Shown: positions 33,101 through 41,359 of the stretch, piece after piece
Layout of the letters: the number at the start of each line of letters is the position of its first letter
How positions within the stretch are numbered: position 1 is the first letter of the stretch
Origin: Fuscovulum ytuae
GTDB lineage: Bacteria > Pseudomonadota > Alphaproteobacteria > Rhodobacterales > Rhodobacteraceae
Direction: 5' to 3'
Length of the DNA stretch: 64,000 nt
Assembly: GCF_029953595.1 (NCBI RefSeq)
Contig: NZ_CP124536.1
Location: 1-64,000, forward strand
The notes under the pieces: model-generated
Told to the model about the DNA's origin: nothing
Databases searched by the model: none
What the model saw: only the letters and a program-made list of their open reading frames with translations
Program-made: the position numbers and the translations under genes

Positions 33101-34523
33101 CTCTGATGCTGGCGGCACGGGTCGCAGCTATCACGCCGATCTCGGCGCCAAGAACCAGCGCCTGCGGGTCCATTACCTTTTGGAGCCCGGTTGGAAAGCC
33201 GATGCGGCCATCCAAGGCCTCGGGCGGACCAACCGCACCAATCAGGCGCAGCCGCCGCTGTTCCGCCCCGTCGCCACCGATGTGAAAGCAGAAAAGCGGT
33301 TCCTGTCGACCATCGCGCGCCGCCTCGACACGCTCGGCGCCATCACGCGGGGTCAGCGTCAGACCGGGGGCCAGGGGCTGTTCCGGCCCGAGGACAACCT
33401 CGAGTCGCTCTATGCCCGAGACGCACTGCGTCAGCTCTACCGCCGCATCTATCGCGGCGATGTGGCGGGTTGTTCGCTCGGGGCCTTCGAGGATGCCACC
33501 GGTCTCAGCCTGACCGATGACAATGGTCTGAGGGACGACCTGCCGCCGATCACGACCTTCCTCAATCGCCTGCTCGCGCTGACGATCGACATGCAGGCCG
33601 TGCTCTTTTCGGCCTTCGAGCAATTGCTCGACCAGCGGATCGAGGGCGCCATCGCTGCTGGGGTCTACGACGTCGGGCTCGAGACGCTGCGCGCCGAAAG
33701 CTTCCGCGTCACGGATGCGCGGGTGATCTACACACATCCCGGCTCCGGCGCGGAAACCCAGCTCCTGACCATCGCGGAGAAGCGGCGCAACACGCCGACC
33801 TCGCTTGCGGATGCACTCGACTGGCTCGACGACCCAAAAGCACGCCTGCTGCTCAACAGCCGCTCGGGCCGGGCCGCGGTAAAGGTGCCCGCCACCAGCC
33901 TGATGCTGGATGACGGCGCCATCGAGCCCCGCCTGCGCTTGATCCGACCGACGGAGGCCAGCACGGTTCCGGCCAGGATCATGGACGATACCCACTGGCT
34001 CGAAGCCAACCGCGCGGCCTTTATCGCCGCCTGGACCGCGGAACTGGCCGAGGTGCCGGAGTTCAGCGAGTCCACCCTGCACATCGTGGCGGGTCTCCTG
34101 CTGCCTATCTGGAAGCAGCTCCCCCAAGATGAGACCCGCGTCTACCGCCTGCAGACCGATGACGGGCAGCGCATCATCGGCCGCCGGGTCTCGCCCGCCT
34201 GGGTCGCGTCGACGCTTGCTGACGATGCGCAGAAGCTCACGGCGTCGCAGGTCCATGCCCTTGTTGTTGAGGGTAAGACCGTCGTGCGGCTCGCCGAGGG
34301 GATGGAACTCTACCGATCCCGCGTCATGGGCGTGAACCGGATCGAACTCTCCGGGTTCACCGAAGCCGCCAAGGACCGGCTCAAGGCAGATGGCTTTTTC
34401 TCGGAGATCATCAGCTGGAAGCTAAGGCTATTTTGCCCGACTGATCCTACCGGCATCGCGGTACTGGAGCGTCTGCTTGTACGTTGTCCTGTGACGGGAC
34501 TACATGCACGCGGAGGTTGTTGA
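30162..34523 (+). CDS. Strawberry-notch-like methyltransferase/helicase fusion
   Basis: The 1453-residue protein has an N-terminal N6-adenine-methylase-like domain (LEPSAGTGLLAIL about 146-158, catalytic NPPF near 210-213). A central superfamily 2 helicase follows, with Walker A GDGTGAGKGR (about 509-518) and the DESH box near 617-620. The C-terminal helicase half has the strawberry-notch helicase C signature (FSDAGGTGRSYHAD and QGLGRTNRTNQAQ near 980-1025). Such proteins are typical of large alphaproteobacterial plasmids and some phages; protection of incoming DNA from restriction is often proposed. The ATG after TTCCCG is chosen; the open frame upstream crosses the leader hairpin. It precedes the Toprim gene by three bases. 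Confidence 0.9.
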   Translation: MTYLAPVAPPVLVSSRDPASAILAVAEALQPDLAQGFQIDALRLRLEMERAFGGSDADGAWDWKLAYEAGEVGQVLFLRKFGRALLARAGSPAALLPILTKVAGLLPTHTRRSEEMERFQQFSTPLPMGLAALAAAQITPRDLVLEPSAGTGLLAILAEIAGGSFALNELAETRADLLRHLFLGCPVTRFDGAQIDDHLDAGFRPSVILMNPPFSAVANVDGRTTEATARHLRSALARLAPGGRLVAITGAGFAPDAPAWAETFARLTETAHLVFTGAVSGAAFAKHGTSFETRISVFDKCRGGEPGGITLELARPISPDVATLLSQIAASVPPRLALDPDVVAAIRPTSPFPGNPARATRAAISTTRATPAAQPHHSSAQIEAEDLAYTLRDATAEANTARLSDAIYETFRLQAIDIPGAAPHPTKLVQSAAMASVTPPKPSYRPKLPAAVLRDGMLSDAQLETVIYAGEAHGAYLAGSWTVDETGDMVSAAPDNAADAVRFRRGFFLGDGTGAGKGRQSAGILLDNWCQGRRKALWISKSDKLLEDAQRDWAAVGQERLLVTPLSRFAQGRDIPLTEGVLFTTYATLRSEERGAKKSRVDQIVDWLGADFDGVILFDESHAMANAAGSKGERGDTEASQQGRAGLRLQHKLANARVVYVSATGATTVHNLAYAQRLGLWGGEDFPFATRAEFVQAIEAGGVAAMEVLARDLRSLGLYTARSLSYDGVEYEMLEHALTPEQRGIYDAYAGAFAIIHNNLAAAMEAANITGESGTLNRQAKSAARSAFESAKQRFFGHLLTSLKTPTLIAAIDADLAAGHAAVIQIVSTGEALMERRLSEIPTEEWNDIRVDITPREYVLDYLAHSFPVQLYEPFTDSEGNLSSRPVVRDGQPVECREAARRRDALIEKLASLPPVPGALDQIVQRFGTDLVAEVTGRSRRIVRKGEGHAARLVVESRAGSANLSETAAFMDDQKRVLVFSDAGGTGRSYHADLGAKNQRLRVHYLLEPGWKADAAIQGLGRTNRTNQAQPPLFRPVATDVKAEKRFLSTIARRLDTLGAITRGQRQTGGQGLFRPEDNLESLYARDALRQLYRRIYRGDVAGCSLGAFEDATGLSLTDDNGLRDDLPPITTFLNRLLALTIDMQAVLFSAFEQLLDQRIEGAIAAGVYDVGLETLRAESFRVTDARVIYTHPGSGAETQLLTIAEKRRNTPTSLADALDWLDDPKARLLLNSRSGRAAVKVPATSLMLDDGAIEPRLRLIRPTEASTVPARIMDDTHWLEANRAAFIAAWTAELAEVPEFSESTLHIVAGLLLPIWKQLPQDETRVYRLQTDDGQRIIGRRVSPAWVASTLADDAQKLTASQVHALVVEGKTVVRLAEGMELYRSRVMGVNRIELSGFTEAAKDRLKADGFFSEIISWKLRLFCPTDPTGIAVLERLLVRCPVTGLHARGGC

Positions 34524-34526
34524 CCC

Positions 34527-35558
34527 ATGTATTCCGAGACCGAAGATGTGATCCGAGCTTTGGCGGAGAATGCTGAAGGCGTCTGTCGCGCTTACCTTCC
34601 CGCCGGACGGCGGGAGGGATCCTACTGGATCGTGGGCGATTTGCAGAACAACCCTGGCCGGTCGCTCTTTGTACGGTTGACTGGGCCCGCGTCGGGACCG
34701 GGCGCGGCCGGCAAGTTCACCGACGGAGCCACGGGCGAGCATGGCGATCTTCTCGACATCATCCGCGAGAGGACCGGGATCTCGCGCTTTCCCGACCTTC
34801 TGGCTGAAGCCCGGGCGCATCTGGGCCGTCCGCAGCCAGTCCTCCCGGATAAGCAAGTGCAAAGGAAGGCCAAGGCCGCAGGAGGCACGCCAGCGGCGGC
34901 GGCGCGTCTGTTTGCAGCCTCTATGCCGGTCGCAGGCACGCTTGCCGACACCTACCTCCGCGCCCGCGGCCTGACCCAAGGCGGCAGGATGAGCGCCCTG
35001 CGCTTCCACCCGAAGTGCTGGCATCGGGATGAGGGCCAGACCCGGAGCTTCCCCAGACCGGCGCTGATCGCCGCGGTCACCGATGGGGCAGGGGCCCTGC
35101 AGGGCGTGCATCGCACCTGGCTTGCGCCTGACGGACAGGGGAAGGCGCGGGTCGAGACGCAGCGGCGTGCCATGGGTCACCTTCTCGGCAATGCCGTCAG
35201 GCTGACCCCGCATGACGACATCCTCGTGGTCGGTGAAGGCATCGAGACCATGCTGTCCCTGGTCGAGGCAGTGCCGGGCCTTCCCGTCTGGGCGGCGCTC
35301 TCGTCCGGTCACCTCGGGGCGGTCCTGCCGCCGGAGGGTTTGCAGCGCCTCTACATCGCCATCGATCGCGATCCGGCCGGCCAACGCGCGGCGGAGAGGT
35401 TGAGCGCCAGAGCCCTTGACGCCGGGATTGGTTGCCATGTGCTGGAACCGCTTCTCGGGGATTTCAACGATGATCTCCGGGCATACGGCAAGGAGGCGCT
35501 GCGCCAGCATCTGGCAGGGCAGATCGAGCCCGAGGATTGGCATCGCCTGACAGGCTGA
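34527..35558 (+). CDS. Toprim-domain protein (plasmid primase-like)
   Basis: The 343-residue protein has an N-terminal part resembling the DUF7146/zinc-less primase region of phage and plasmid primases. A C-terminal Toprim domain follows, with the Glu motif ILVVGEGIETMLSL (about 232-245) and the DxD motif YIAIDRDPAGQRAAERL (about 276-292). The classical zinc finger is absent. It probably makes primers or otherwise serves lagging-strand or transfer replication. It starts three bases after the helicase stop, so the two form an operon. Confidence 0.88.
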   Translation: MYSETEDVIRALAENAEGVCRAYLPAGRREGSYWIVGDLQNNPGRSLFVRLTGPASGPGAAGKFTDGATGEHGDLLDIIRERTGISRFPDLLAEARAHLGRPQPVLPDKQVQRKAKAAGGTPAAAARLFAASMPVAGTLADTYLRARGLTQGGRMSALRFHPKCWHRDEGQTRSFPRPALIAAVTDGAGALQGVHRTWLAPDGQGKARVETQRRAMGHLLGNAVRLTPHDDILVVGEGIETMLSLVEAVPGLPVWAALSSGHLGAVLPPEGLQRLYIAIDRDPAGQRAAERLSARALDAGIGCHVLEPLLGDFNDDLRAYGKEALRQHLAGQIEPEDWHRLTG

Positions 35559-35926
35559 TCCGCGTCGCGTAGGGGGCGGTCGGGGATATCGGGGCAGGGG
35601 TCACGGGTCCCTGTCGTGGCTCTGGACCGTCGCCTAGCCTCTTCCCGGGCAAACTCATCCACCCGTCCCCCGAGCGGCCTTCAAGAGATGGGCAGGCGGC
35701 CGTCAAAGGGGCCGCCCCTTCAAGGACGGGGAGCGACTGATTTCCGCCGACGGGGGCGAGCCCCGCCTTTGCATCGCGAAAGACAAATCAGTCGCCCCCC
35801 GACCTCCTCCACATGCGTTCCGGCCCCGAAAGGGGGTGAAGGGGCGTCCCCTCCCACGGCTTTCGCAGCCCATGAAGGCCGCGCGGGATGACGCGCGGAC
35901 CAGACAGGCCCGGAGGCAAGAAGAAG
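35559..35926. other. 368-bp non-coding region with an 11-bp inverted repeat
   Basis: No gene is supported. GCGACTGATTT (35733-35743) and AAATCAGTCGC (35785-35795) form a perfect 11-bp inverted repeat. It encloses a second stem GGGGC-ga-GCCCC (about 35754-35765). It could be an intergenic structured RNA or a cruciform such as a single-strand origin. Confidence 0.5.
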
Positions 35927-36859
35927 ATGACGATCCACACCCACGACGATGCGTATGAACCCGCCCATACCGCATCCCAGACCGCCCATGCGCTCGACGA
36001 GCTGCAGCTCTACGGCTACCGCCCCTTTGACGAGCCAGATCCGCGCCCGATGCCCGATGGGCAGCGCCTTGCGGTCGCCGTTGCCGACATCTTCGACGCC
36101 CTCGTTGCGACCCTCGAAGACACCCGCATGGAGCCCGACCTCGAAGAGGTGCTCTGGGGCCAGGTCAACCTCTTTCACCGCGCCACGGCCCGGATCGAGC
36201 GGTCGCTCGATGAAAACGAGCAGGCGCAGCGCCGCCTCCAGCGCGAGCAGGACGGCTCCGAGGTGAAATCCACCGAACTCGAGCGCCTGACGGTCGAAGG
36301 CCTGACGCTGATCGAACGGCGCAACTGCATGGACATGATGCGCGATCACGCCGCGACCGAGTTCGTCCATCACACGGGATCGACCTGGCGGCCCCGCACC
36401 GGTTCGATGGTGAACCGCCAGCACATGACCGCGGCGCTGATCGACAGTCGCGACTTCCTGGCCGCCAAGCGCCGCGCGGAGACCGAGGTGATGCTGCCCG
36501 CAGGCCCCAAGGTCGCCCTCACCGGCGGGACCGACTTCAACGATCACCGCCTGATCTGGGGCAAGCTCGACCAGGTCCGGACCAAGTATCCCGACATGGT
36601 TCTCCTGCACGGTGGAAGCCCCAAGGGCGCCGAACTCATCGCCGCCAAATGGGCCGAGGCCCGCGGCGTGACGCAGGTTGCCTTCAAGCCTGACTGGACC
36701 AAGCACGCCAAGGCTGCGCCCTTCAAGCGCAACGACGCCATGCTCGAAGTGCTGCCCGTGGGCGTCCTCGTCTTCCCAGGCAATGGCATCCAGGAGAACC
36801 TCGCCGACAAGGCCAAAAAGCTCGGTATCCCGGTCATGAAGTTCGAGAAGGGGGCGTGA
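35927..36859 (+). CDS. DUF2493/SLOG-family protein
   Basis: The 310-residue protein has an N-terminal helical, coiled-coil-prone region (RIERSLDENEQAQRRLQREQ, about 86-105) and a C-terminal DUF2493 domain: VALTGGTDFNDHRLIW (about 192-207), VLLHGGSPKGAELIAAKWAE (about 221-240) and VLVFPGNGIQENLADKAKKL. SLOG-type domains bind nucleotides or nucleotide-derived ligands. GGAGG precedes the ATG; the in-frame ATG at 35888 is less likely. DUF2493 proteins with this N-terminal part are a constant element of plasmids of this type. Confidence 0.85.
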   Translation: MTIHTHDDAYEPAHTASQTAHALDELQLYGYRPFDEPDPRPMPDGQRLAVAVADIFDALVATLEDTRMEPDLEEVLWGQVNLFHRATARIERSLDENEQAQRRLQREQDGSEVKSTELERLTVEGLTLIERRNCMDMMRDHAATEFVHHTGSTWRPRTGSMVNRQHMTAALIDSRDFLAAKRRAETEVMLPAGPKVALTGGTDFNDHRLIWGKLDQVRTKYPDMVLLHGGSPKGAELIAAKWAEARGVTQVAFKPDWTKHAKAAPFKRNDAMLEVLPVGVLVFPGNGIQENLADKAKKLGIPVMKFEKGA

Positions 36860-36932
36860 GCCCCCAACTAGTTCAAACACGTCTTCAGTCAGTCGGTTGG
36901 CTGCACTTAATCGAAAAGTTGGGCTCTTCTAT

Positions 36933-39098
36933 TCAGTGCTGCCTCCTGAACCCACGAAGCATGATCCGGACTGGAACATCCCCGACATCGGATGGAACAC
37001 TCGGCAGCGGCACTACGACCTGCGCAATAGGTGCCTGTAGCTTAGTGTAGCGCCCGAGGCGTTTGTAAGGATAGCCTGTTAGTACTGCGACCAGGGTCGG
37101 AAGCGCCCGGTCCAATTCCTCCCTGTCGACCAGCCATCGCGAAGCAAGGTTGGCCTTGAACCGTGCCACATCCCCGTCGGCTTCCCCGAAGCAGTCCGCT
37201 GCCTCCTTCCACATAGAAAGGAAGTCTTCACGAACATGGACGCCAGCGATGGCGAGGTTGCCCCCGATCAGGACTTCGTTGAGGAACTGGAGCAATTCGG
37301 TTTCTGCCCGCTTCACGGTTGGCCCATGCGTATTGAGCTCCCGTGCAAGGCCTTCGGTCGTGATGCGGACTTCCACCGGGTGGGACGTTCGGCGCGCGAA
37401 GATGATCGGTGATCTGCCTACCGGATTTCCGATCTCAAGCAACTTGGTCAATGCGGGATTGAGCATCTGAAGGAATGTCTGGGGCGTGCCGGTCCTTTCA
37501 TCGGGCAACACGGTGGTTCCCGTTTTGGCGAGGTAGTTGTCCCAATCAATTCCTGTGACATCGTCAATCCCACCTTCAAGGCATGTCAAATGATCGATGG
37601 CGGCACGGAAGTGACTTCCGCTTGCCCGGGAGATCGAACCTGTCCGGATCGCGTCGACAAATTGTCCGAGAGTTGCAATCCCATGGCCTTCGAGCGTTCT
37701 GACCGCCTTGCCGATCTGAAGCCTTCGCAGGGGCAAGGTGGCCGTCGTAACCGGGAGGTTCAGGAACTCCTTTCCGAGGCGGACACCGTCCCCGAGTGAT
37801 CTTCCGGACGGAACATCGCCGGTCATGATCGTGATGATGAAGGGAAGGTGATCAGTTAGAAGAGCTGCGTCGACCTGCCATACCTCCGCTAGGCCATCGA
37901 GAAGGGCCGAGTTGGAAATCTCGTCCGCTCCCGAGAACCTGTCCGCCGCCGCGCGCCAAAAGCCTGCAAAGGAGGGCCGGAAGTGGACATCGAAGTTGCT
38001 GTAGTCATCGTCCAGCAGGGCGGCGACCATCCACTTCAAAAAACGGCTCTCGATCTGCCGCACCCGCTCCCTCGTCAAATTGACCCCGTCGGTGGTGCCC
38101 ACTTCCTCAAGCGTCGCGCGCAGATGCGGAAGGCGTGACAGTCTTCGGTCGATGATGAGTTTCAGCACGTCATCATCGAGCTTTTGCCCGATCTCCGCGA
38201 TCACATCCGAGAGGCCGGCGACAAACGAGTTTCCGTCGGCGGGATCGCCTGCCTCGGGCAGCAGCGGGATTCCTGCGCCATAGCAGTATCGCCCCCAGTC
38301 GACATCACCATTTTCCACCTGTGCCCCGGCAAGAAGGTGGATTCGTGTTTCCATCATGTTAACCGTCGCACGACCGATCCCGGCGAGGGACAGGAGTGAC
38401 TGGAACGCGTCTGCTGCCTGCCCGATTGTCCGGATGCCATGGGCTTCGAGAGTCGAGGTCTTCGACCCGAGATGAAGGACACCGAGATGAAGCGCGCGCG
38501 CTCTCTCTCCAATGTCAAAAGTTGGCTGAAATTCTACTTCGGAAATTGGCACCTGCCCTGCAAGAGGAAAGCGGGCCGAAAGGATCTCAGCGGAAACCCG
38601 ACCCTCCCGGAGGTCCCTTATCAGTTTAACGATTGTCTCAAATAGTTCGGACCACTTCTTGGCCCCCATCCCCGGCACTTCCGGAAGGCCCTCCCGCAGA
38701 CCCTTCGCCAGACACCCGAGTGTCGCGTATCCGGCCCGTTGCAGCATGGCGCCGGCGTTCCCGAAGTTCGACTTCCCTATCCCGCAGACAGGGTTTTCCG
38801 GTGTGAATTCCTCGAGTTCTGGACAGGTGAGGAACCGGTGATGGAACCGATGGTCATTCCCCGCCCAATAGGTCAGCCAGTCGACGTCCCGGGGGCCGCA
38901 AACTGTGGCCAAGCCCTCGAGGGCTGCGATCGCCGCAAGGCCCTCCTTGGTCGGGTAACGTTCCTTTCCCAGTTCAGCGACCAACAAGGCGATGCTCATG
39001 GCTCCGCGCCGCCGGAGCGCGTCCGTTGTCAGCTCGTCCAGTTGGAGGTGTTCGATCTTGAGTTCACCAAGCCGAGTAAGCAAGTAGGGGAAAGACAT
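36933..39098 (-). CDS. Large protein with repeated alpha-CTD-like HhH and sigma-region-4-like HTH modules; last gene of the restriction operon
   Basis: The 721-residue protein matches no family I can name. At least three stretches read like the RNA-polymerase alpha C-terminal domain: about 13-62 (IEHLQLDELTTDALRRRG), 203-256 (STLEAHGIRTIGQAADAF) and 452-505 (RTLEGHGIATLGQFVDAI), with a weaker one at 107-155. Two stretches read like sigma region 4: about 329-357 (LTRERVRQIESRFLKWM) and 576-606. The order alpha-like, DWxxY, sigma-like, FWRAAADRF/MWKEAADCF is seen twice (about 203-435 and 452-680), so the protein is a diverged tandem repeat; DWxxY occurs three times (73, 267, 518). It is probably a DNA-binding scaffold or regulator of the linked methylase-nuclease-helicase genes. 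It starts 12 bases after the EcoRII-N gene. Confidence 0.75.
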   Translation of the reverse strand: MSFPYLLTRLGELKIEHLQLDELTTDALRRRGAMSIALLVAELGKERYPTKEGLAAIAALEGLATVCGPRDVDWLTYWAGNDHRFHHRFLTCPELEEFTPENPVCGIGKSNFGNAGAMLQRAGYATLGCLAKGLREGLPEVPGMGAKKWSELFETIVKLIRDLREGRVSAEILSARFPLAGQVPISEVEFQPTFDIGERARALHLGVLHLGSKTSTLEAHGIRTIGQAADAFQSLLSLAGIGRATVNMMETRIHLLAGAQVENGDVDWGRYCYGAGIPLLPEAGDPADGNSFVAGLSDVIAEIGQKLDDDVLKLIIDRRLSRLPHLRATLEEVGTTDGVNLTRERVRQIESRFLKWMVAALLDDDYSNFDVHFRPSFAGFWRAAADRFSGADEISNSALLDGLAEVWQVDAALLTDHLPFIITIMTGDVPSGRSLGDGVRLGKEFLNLPVTTATLPLRRLQIGKAVRTLEGHGIATLGQFVDAIRTGSISRASGSHFRAAIDHLTCLEGGIDDVTGIDWDNYLAKTGTTVLPDERTGTPQTFLQMLNPALTKLLEIGNPVGRSPIIFARRTSHPVEVRITTEGLARELNTHGPTVKRAETELLQFLNEVLIGGNLAIAGVHVREDFLSMWKEAADCFGEADGDVARFKANLASRWLVDREELDRALPTLVAVLTGYPYKRLGRYTKLQAPIAQVVVPLPSVPSDVGDVPVRIMLRGFRRQH

Positions 39099-39110
39099 CC
39101 GCCTTTGTCC

Positions 39111-39545
39111 TCAGTGAACACGGCGCCAGCCACGAAGCTGGATCCGCGCCGAAAGCTCGCGGTCATCCGGACGCCCATACTCCGCCTTAATGACCGACAC
39201 CGTGTAAACTGAGCTACCAGTCTCCTTCGCGATTTCGAATACGTCCCCTTCCTTCGCCCCTGCGTTCCGGAACCACGCTGTCATGTATGTGATGCGGTAT
39301 TCATTCCTTGTGCCCCTCGGGTCATGGAGCTTGTTGTTGTAATAGACGAACCTGAATCTGTGCGTGCCACCATAAGGATCCGTGCAGCTGAGCCAAGCAT
39401 CGGGGTTTTTCACAGAAGGATCGAGATGCGGCAGGAATTCGAGCAGGTCCCTTTCGCCCTTCGGGATAAGGACGCCACCTTGGTGGCCGCCGGTCGTCCC
39501 GACGTCGTTGGCGCTGAGTGTCTTGCGGAATGCGGTTCTCGTCAT
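39111..39545 (-). CDS. Free-standing EcoRII-N (B3-like) DNA-recognition domain protein
   Basis: The 144-residue protein closely follows the N-terminal effector domain of restriction enzyme EcoRII. TLSANDVGTTGGHQGGVLIP (about 9-28) compares with the RLSANDTGATGGHQVG start of EcoRII. RFVYYNNKLHD (about 64-74) and GTRNEYRITYM (about 78-88) match its YYN and GKTRNEKRIT elements. In EcoRII this pseudobarrel recognises CCWGG and controls a separate C-terminal nuclease domain. Here no nuclease domain is attached. The gene overlaps the SNF2 helicase gene (ATGA), so it probably acts as the sequence reader of a multi-subunit restriction complex whose nuclease is another subunit. Confidence 0.88.
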   Translation of the reverse strand: MTRTAFRKTLSANDVGTTGGHQGGVLIPKGERDLLEFLPHLDPSVKNPDAWLSCTDPYGGTHRFRFVYYNNKLHDPRGTRNEYRITYMTAWFRNAGAKEGDVFEIAKETGSSVYTVSVIKAEYGRPDDRELSARIQLRGWRRVH

Positions 39546-41359
39546 CTGCTCACCGGTTCAATGCTGAGGGCACGCCTCAGGTCTTCCCCGTCGCGAGTCG
39601 AGACGGGGGTGATCTCGTTTCCAAGCTCTTGTTTCCATTTCGATCTGTCCAGCATGACCCGCTCGACGGTATCTTCGTAGAAGAGCCGGTAGACGGTCAC
39701 GGGCAACGTCTGACCCCGCCGGTGCGCCCGTGCACTGGCCTGGTCCTCGAGGGCGGGGTTCCAAACAGGTGTGAAGTGTATGACGACTGTCGCAGCCGTG
39801 ATGTTAAGGCCGGCCCCCGCCGCTTTGGGGTTCAGGACAAGACAGCCAGGCCCGTCATGTTCCGAGAACCTGTCAATGATGGCTTGCCGTTCCGCTTGCG
39901 GTGTCGAGCCGTTGATGGCGTCCCAAAATACACGATTGCCTGGTGCGCAGGCCTCGCGGAACAGGTCGCCGAGACGGTTGAACAGCGCGAAGACGATGAC
40001 TTTTCTGTCATTTTCGAAGGCTTCCCTGAGGATGCTCACAAGCCGTTCGATCTTCGGTGTCACAAGAGGTGTGTGCTCCCCGCGTTCTACATCTGCGTCC
40101 TCACCGACCTCGTCCGATGGATCCCTGAGGCGGAGCCACGGGTGGGCACAGAACAACTGAAGCTGGAGGGTGGCGACCAGTGCACCGGCGACCGGGTAGC
40201 GCGCCATCGTGTCTGCGCGCACTTGGCGATATTGCTGGACGAGAGTCTCATCGAGCTCGATCGGGAGATCAATGTCGATGCGCTCGGGCAGATCCCCGGC
40301 GACGTCCGCCACGCGGCGCCTGAGGATGATCGGATCGGTGATCGCGTTCAGTGCCCTGGCGGCCTCGACAGTATCCGGATAGGCGGCCTCGAACTGGCTG
40401 CGGGTTCCGAGCAGCCCCGGAACCGCGAAGTCCACGAGTGACCAGAGATCAAGGAGAGAGTTTTCCACCGGCGTCCCGGTCATGGGGATCGACTTCCGGC
40501 GCGGGATCGTGCCGATTTCCTGTCGGCGGTTCGAGTCCGGATTCTTGATCGACTGCGCCTCGTCGCAAATGACCCATGACCATTCGAAGGCGCTTAAGAG
40601 GGCTACGTCATTCACCATGGTGTCGTAAGTCGTGACAACCACGTCCGCCGTCTGCAACCCGCGGAAGACGCCTGTCCTATGCGGCCCCCTGTGGACGAGC
40701 ACCGAGAGCGAGGGGGCGAACTTTTCGATCTCGCGGACCCAGTTCGCAATCAGGCTCGTCGGGCAGATGATCAAGGCGGGAGAGGCCGTTCCGGGAGGAT
40801 CGAGAAGCAGCAGTGCGATGACCTGCAAGGTTTTTCCCAAGCCCATCTGGTCGGCGAGGATAAGGCCTCCCGTCCGGGATGCCGTCCGGTGCATCCATTG
40901 GATGCCGCGCGCCTGATAGGGGAAGAGGGTCGCGTTAAGACCGGGGATGTCGATCACCTCAGGGAGGCCCTCGGCCGCATCCTTGCCGGCTTGCCGGAAG
41001 CGCTTGGTCGCGAAGACCGGAAGTGGTCCGGTGGAAGACAGGAGTGATATCGCCTTGCCATAGGGCAAGTCGGCCGGATCATCACCACCGAGCAGCTCGG
41101 CAAAGATGTCCGGGACATCTCTCGAGACCGGCCGCAGCACGGAGCCGTCTGCCACCCATGCATGCCGCGGGGAAGGGGTCGGCAGGATCCTTCTCTGCCC
41201 CCTCAAGACCCGGACACCCACGGTTTCGGCAACGATCCGACCTTCGACCCGGTCTAGCCTGACCTCACAGTCAATCACCTCGTCAGCCCGCGTGTAACCC
41301 GGCAGCGGCATGTTCGACAGTTCTTGGAAGCTGGCCGGGAGCGAGACGAATTCATCCAT
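39542..41359 (-). CDS. SNF2-family DEAD/DEAH helicase-like ATPase
   Basis: The 605-residue protein is a SNF2-type DNA translocase. Motif I GGLILADQMGLGKTLQ spans about 164-179, motif II CDEAQSIKNP about 265-274, motif III MTGTPVENSL about 293-302. Motifs V/VI (GAGLNITAAT and ARAHRRGQTLPVTVYRL) lie near 515-565. A 140-residue N-terminal extension has no recognised domain. It overlaps the HNH gene upstream by eight bases and the EcoRII-N gene downstream by four. It probably moves along DNA and couples recognition to cleavage. Confidence 0.93.
   Translation of the reverse strand: MDEFVSLPASFQELSNMPLPGYTRADEVIDCEVRLDRVEGRIVAETVGVRVLRGQRRILPTPSPRHAWVADGSVLRPVSRDVPDIFAELLGGDDPADLPYGKAISLLSSTGPLPVFATKRFRQAGKDAAEGLPEVIDIPGLNATLFPYQARGIQWMHRTASRTGGLILADQMGLGKTLQVIALLLLDPPGTASPALIICPTSLIANWVREIEKFAPSLSVLVHRGPHRTGVFRGLQTADVVVTTYDTMVNDVALLSAFEWSWVICDEAQSIKNPDSNRRQEIGTIPRRKSIPMTGTPVENSLLDLWSLVDFAVPGLLGTRSQFEAAYPDTVEAARALNAITDPIILRRRVADVAGDLPERIDIDLPIELDETLVQQYRQVRADTMARYPVAGALVATLQLQLFCAHPWLRLRDPSDEVGEDADVERGEHTPLVTPKIERLVSILREAFENDRKVIVFALFNRLGDLFREACAPGNRVFWDAINGSTPQAERQAIIDRFSEHDGPGCLVLNPKAAGAGLNITAATVVIHFTPVWNPALEDQASARAHRRGQTLPVTVYRLFYEDTVERVMLDRSKWKQELGNEITPVSTRDGEDLRRALSIEPVSR

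Noticed and set aside
32757-34256. 499-codon minus-strand frame inside the methylase/helicase gene
   Set aside because: It is antisense to conserved helicase motifs; composition is that of a shadow frame.
39518-40441. 307-codon plus-strand frame opposite the SNF2 helicase
   Set aside because: It overlaps helicase motifs on the other strand and has no recognisable domain.
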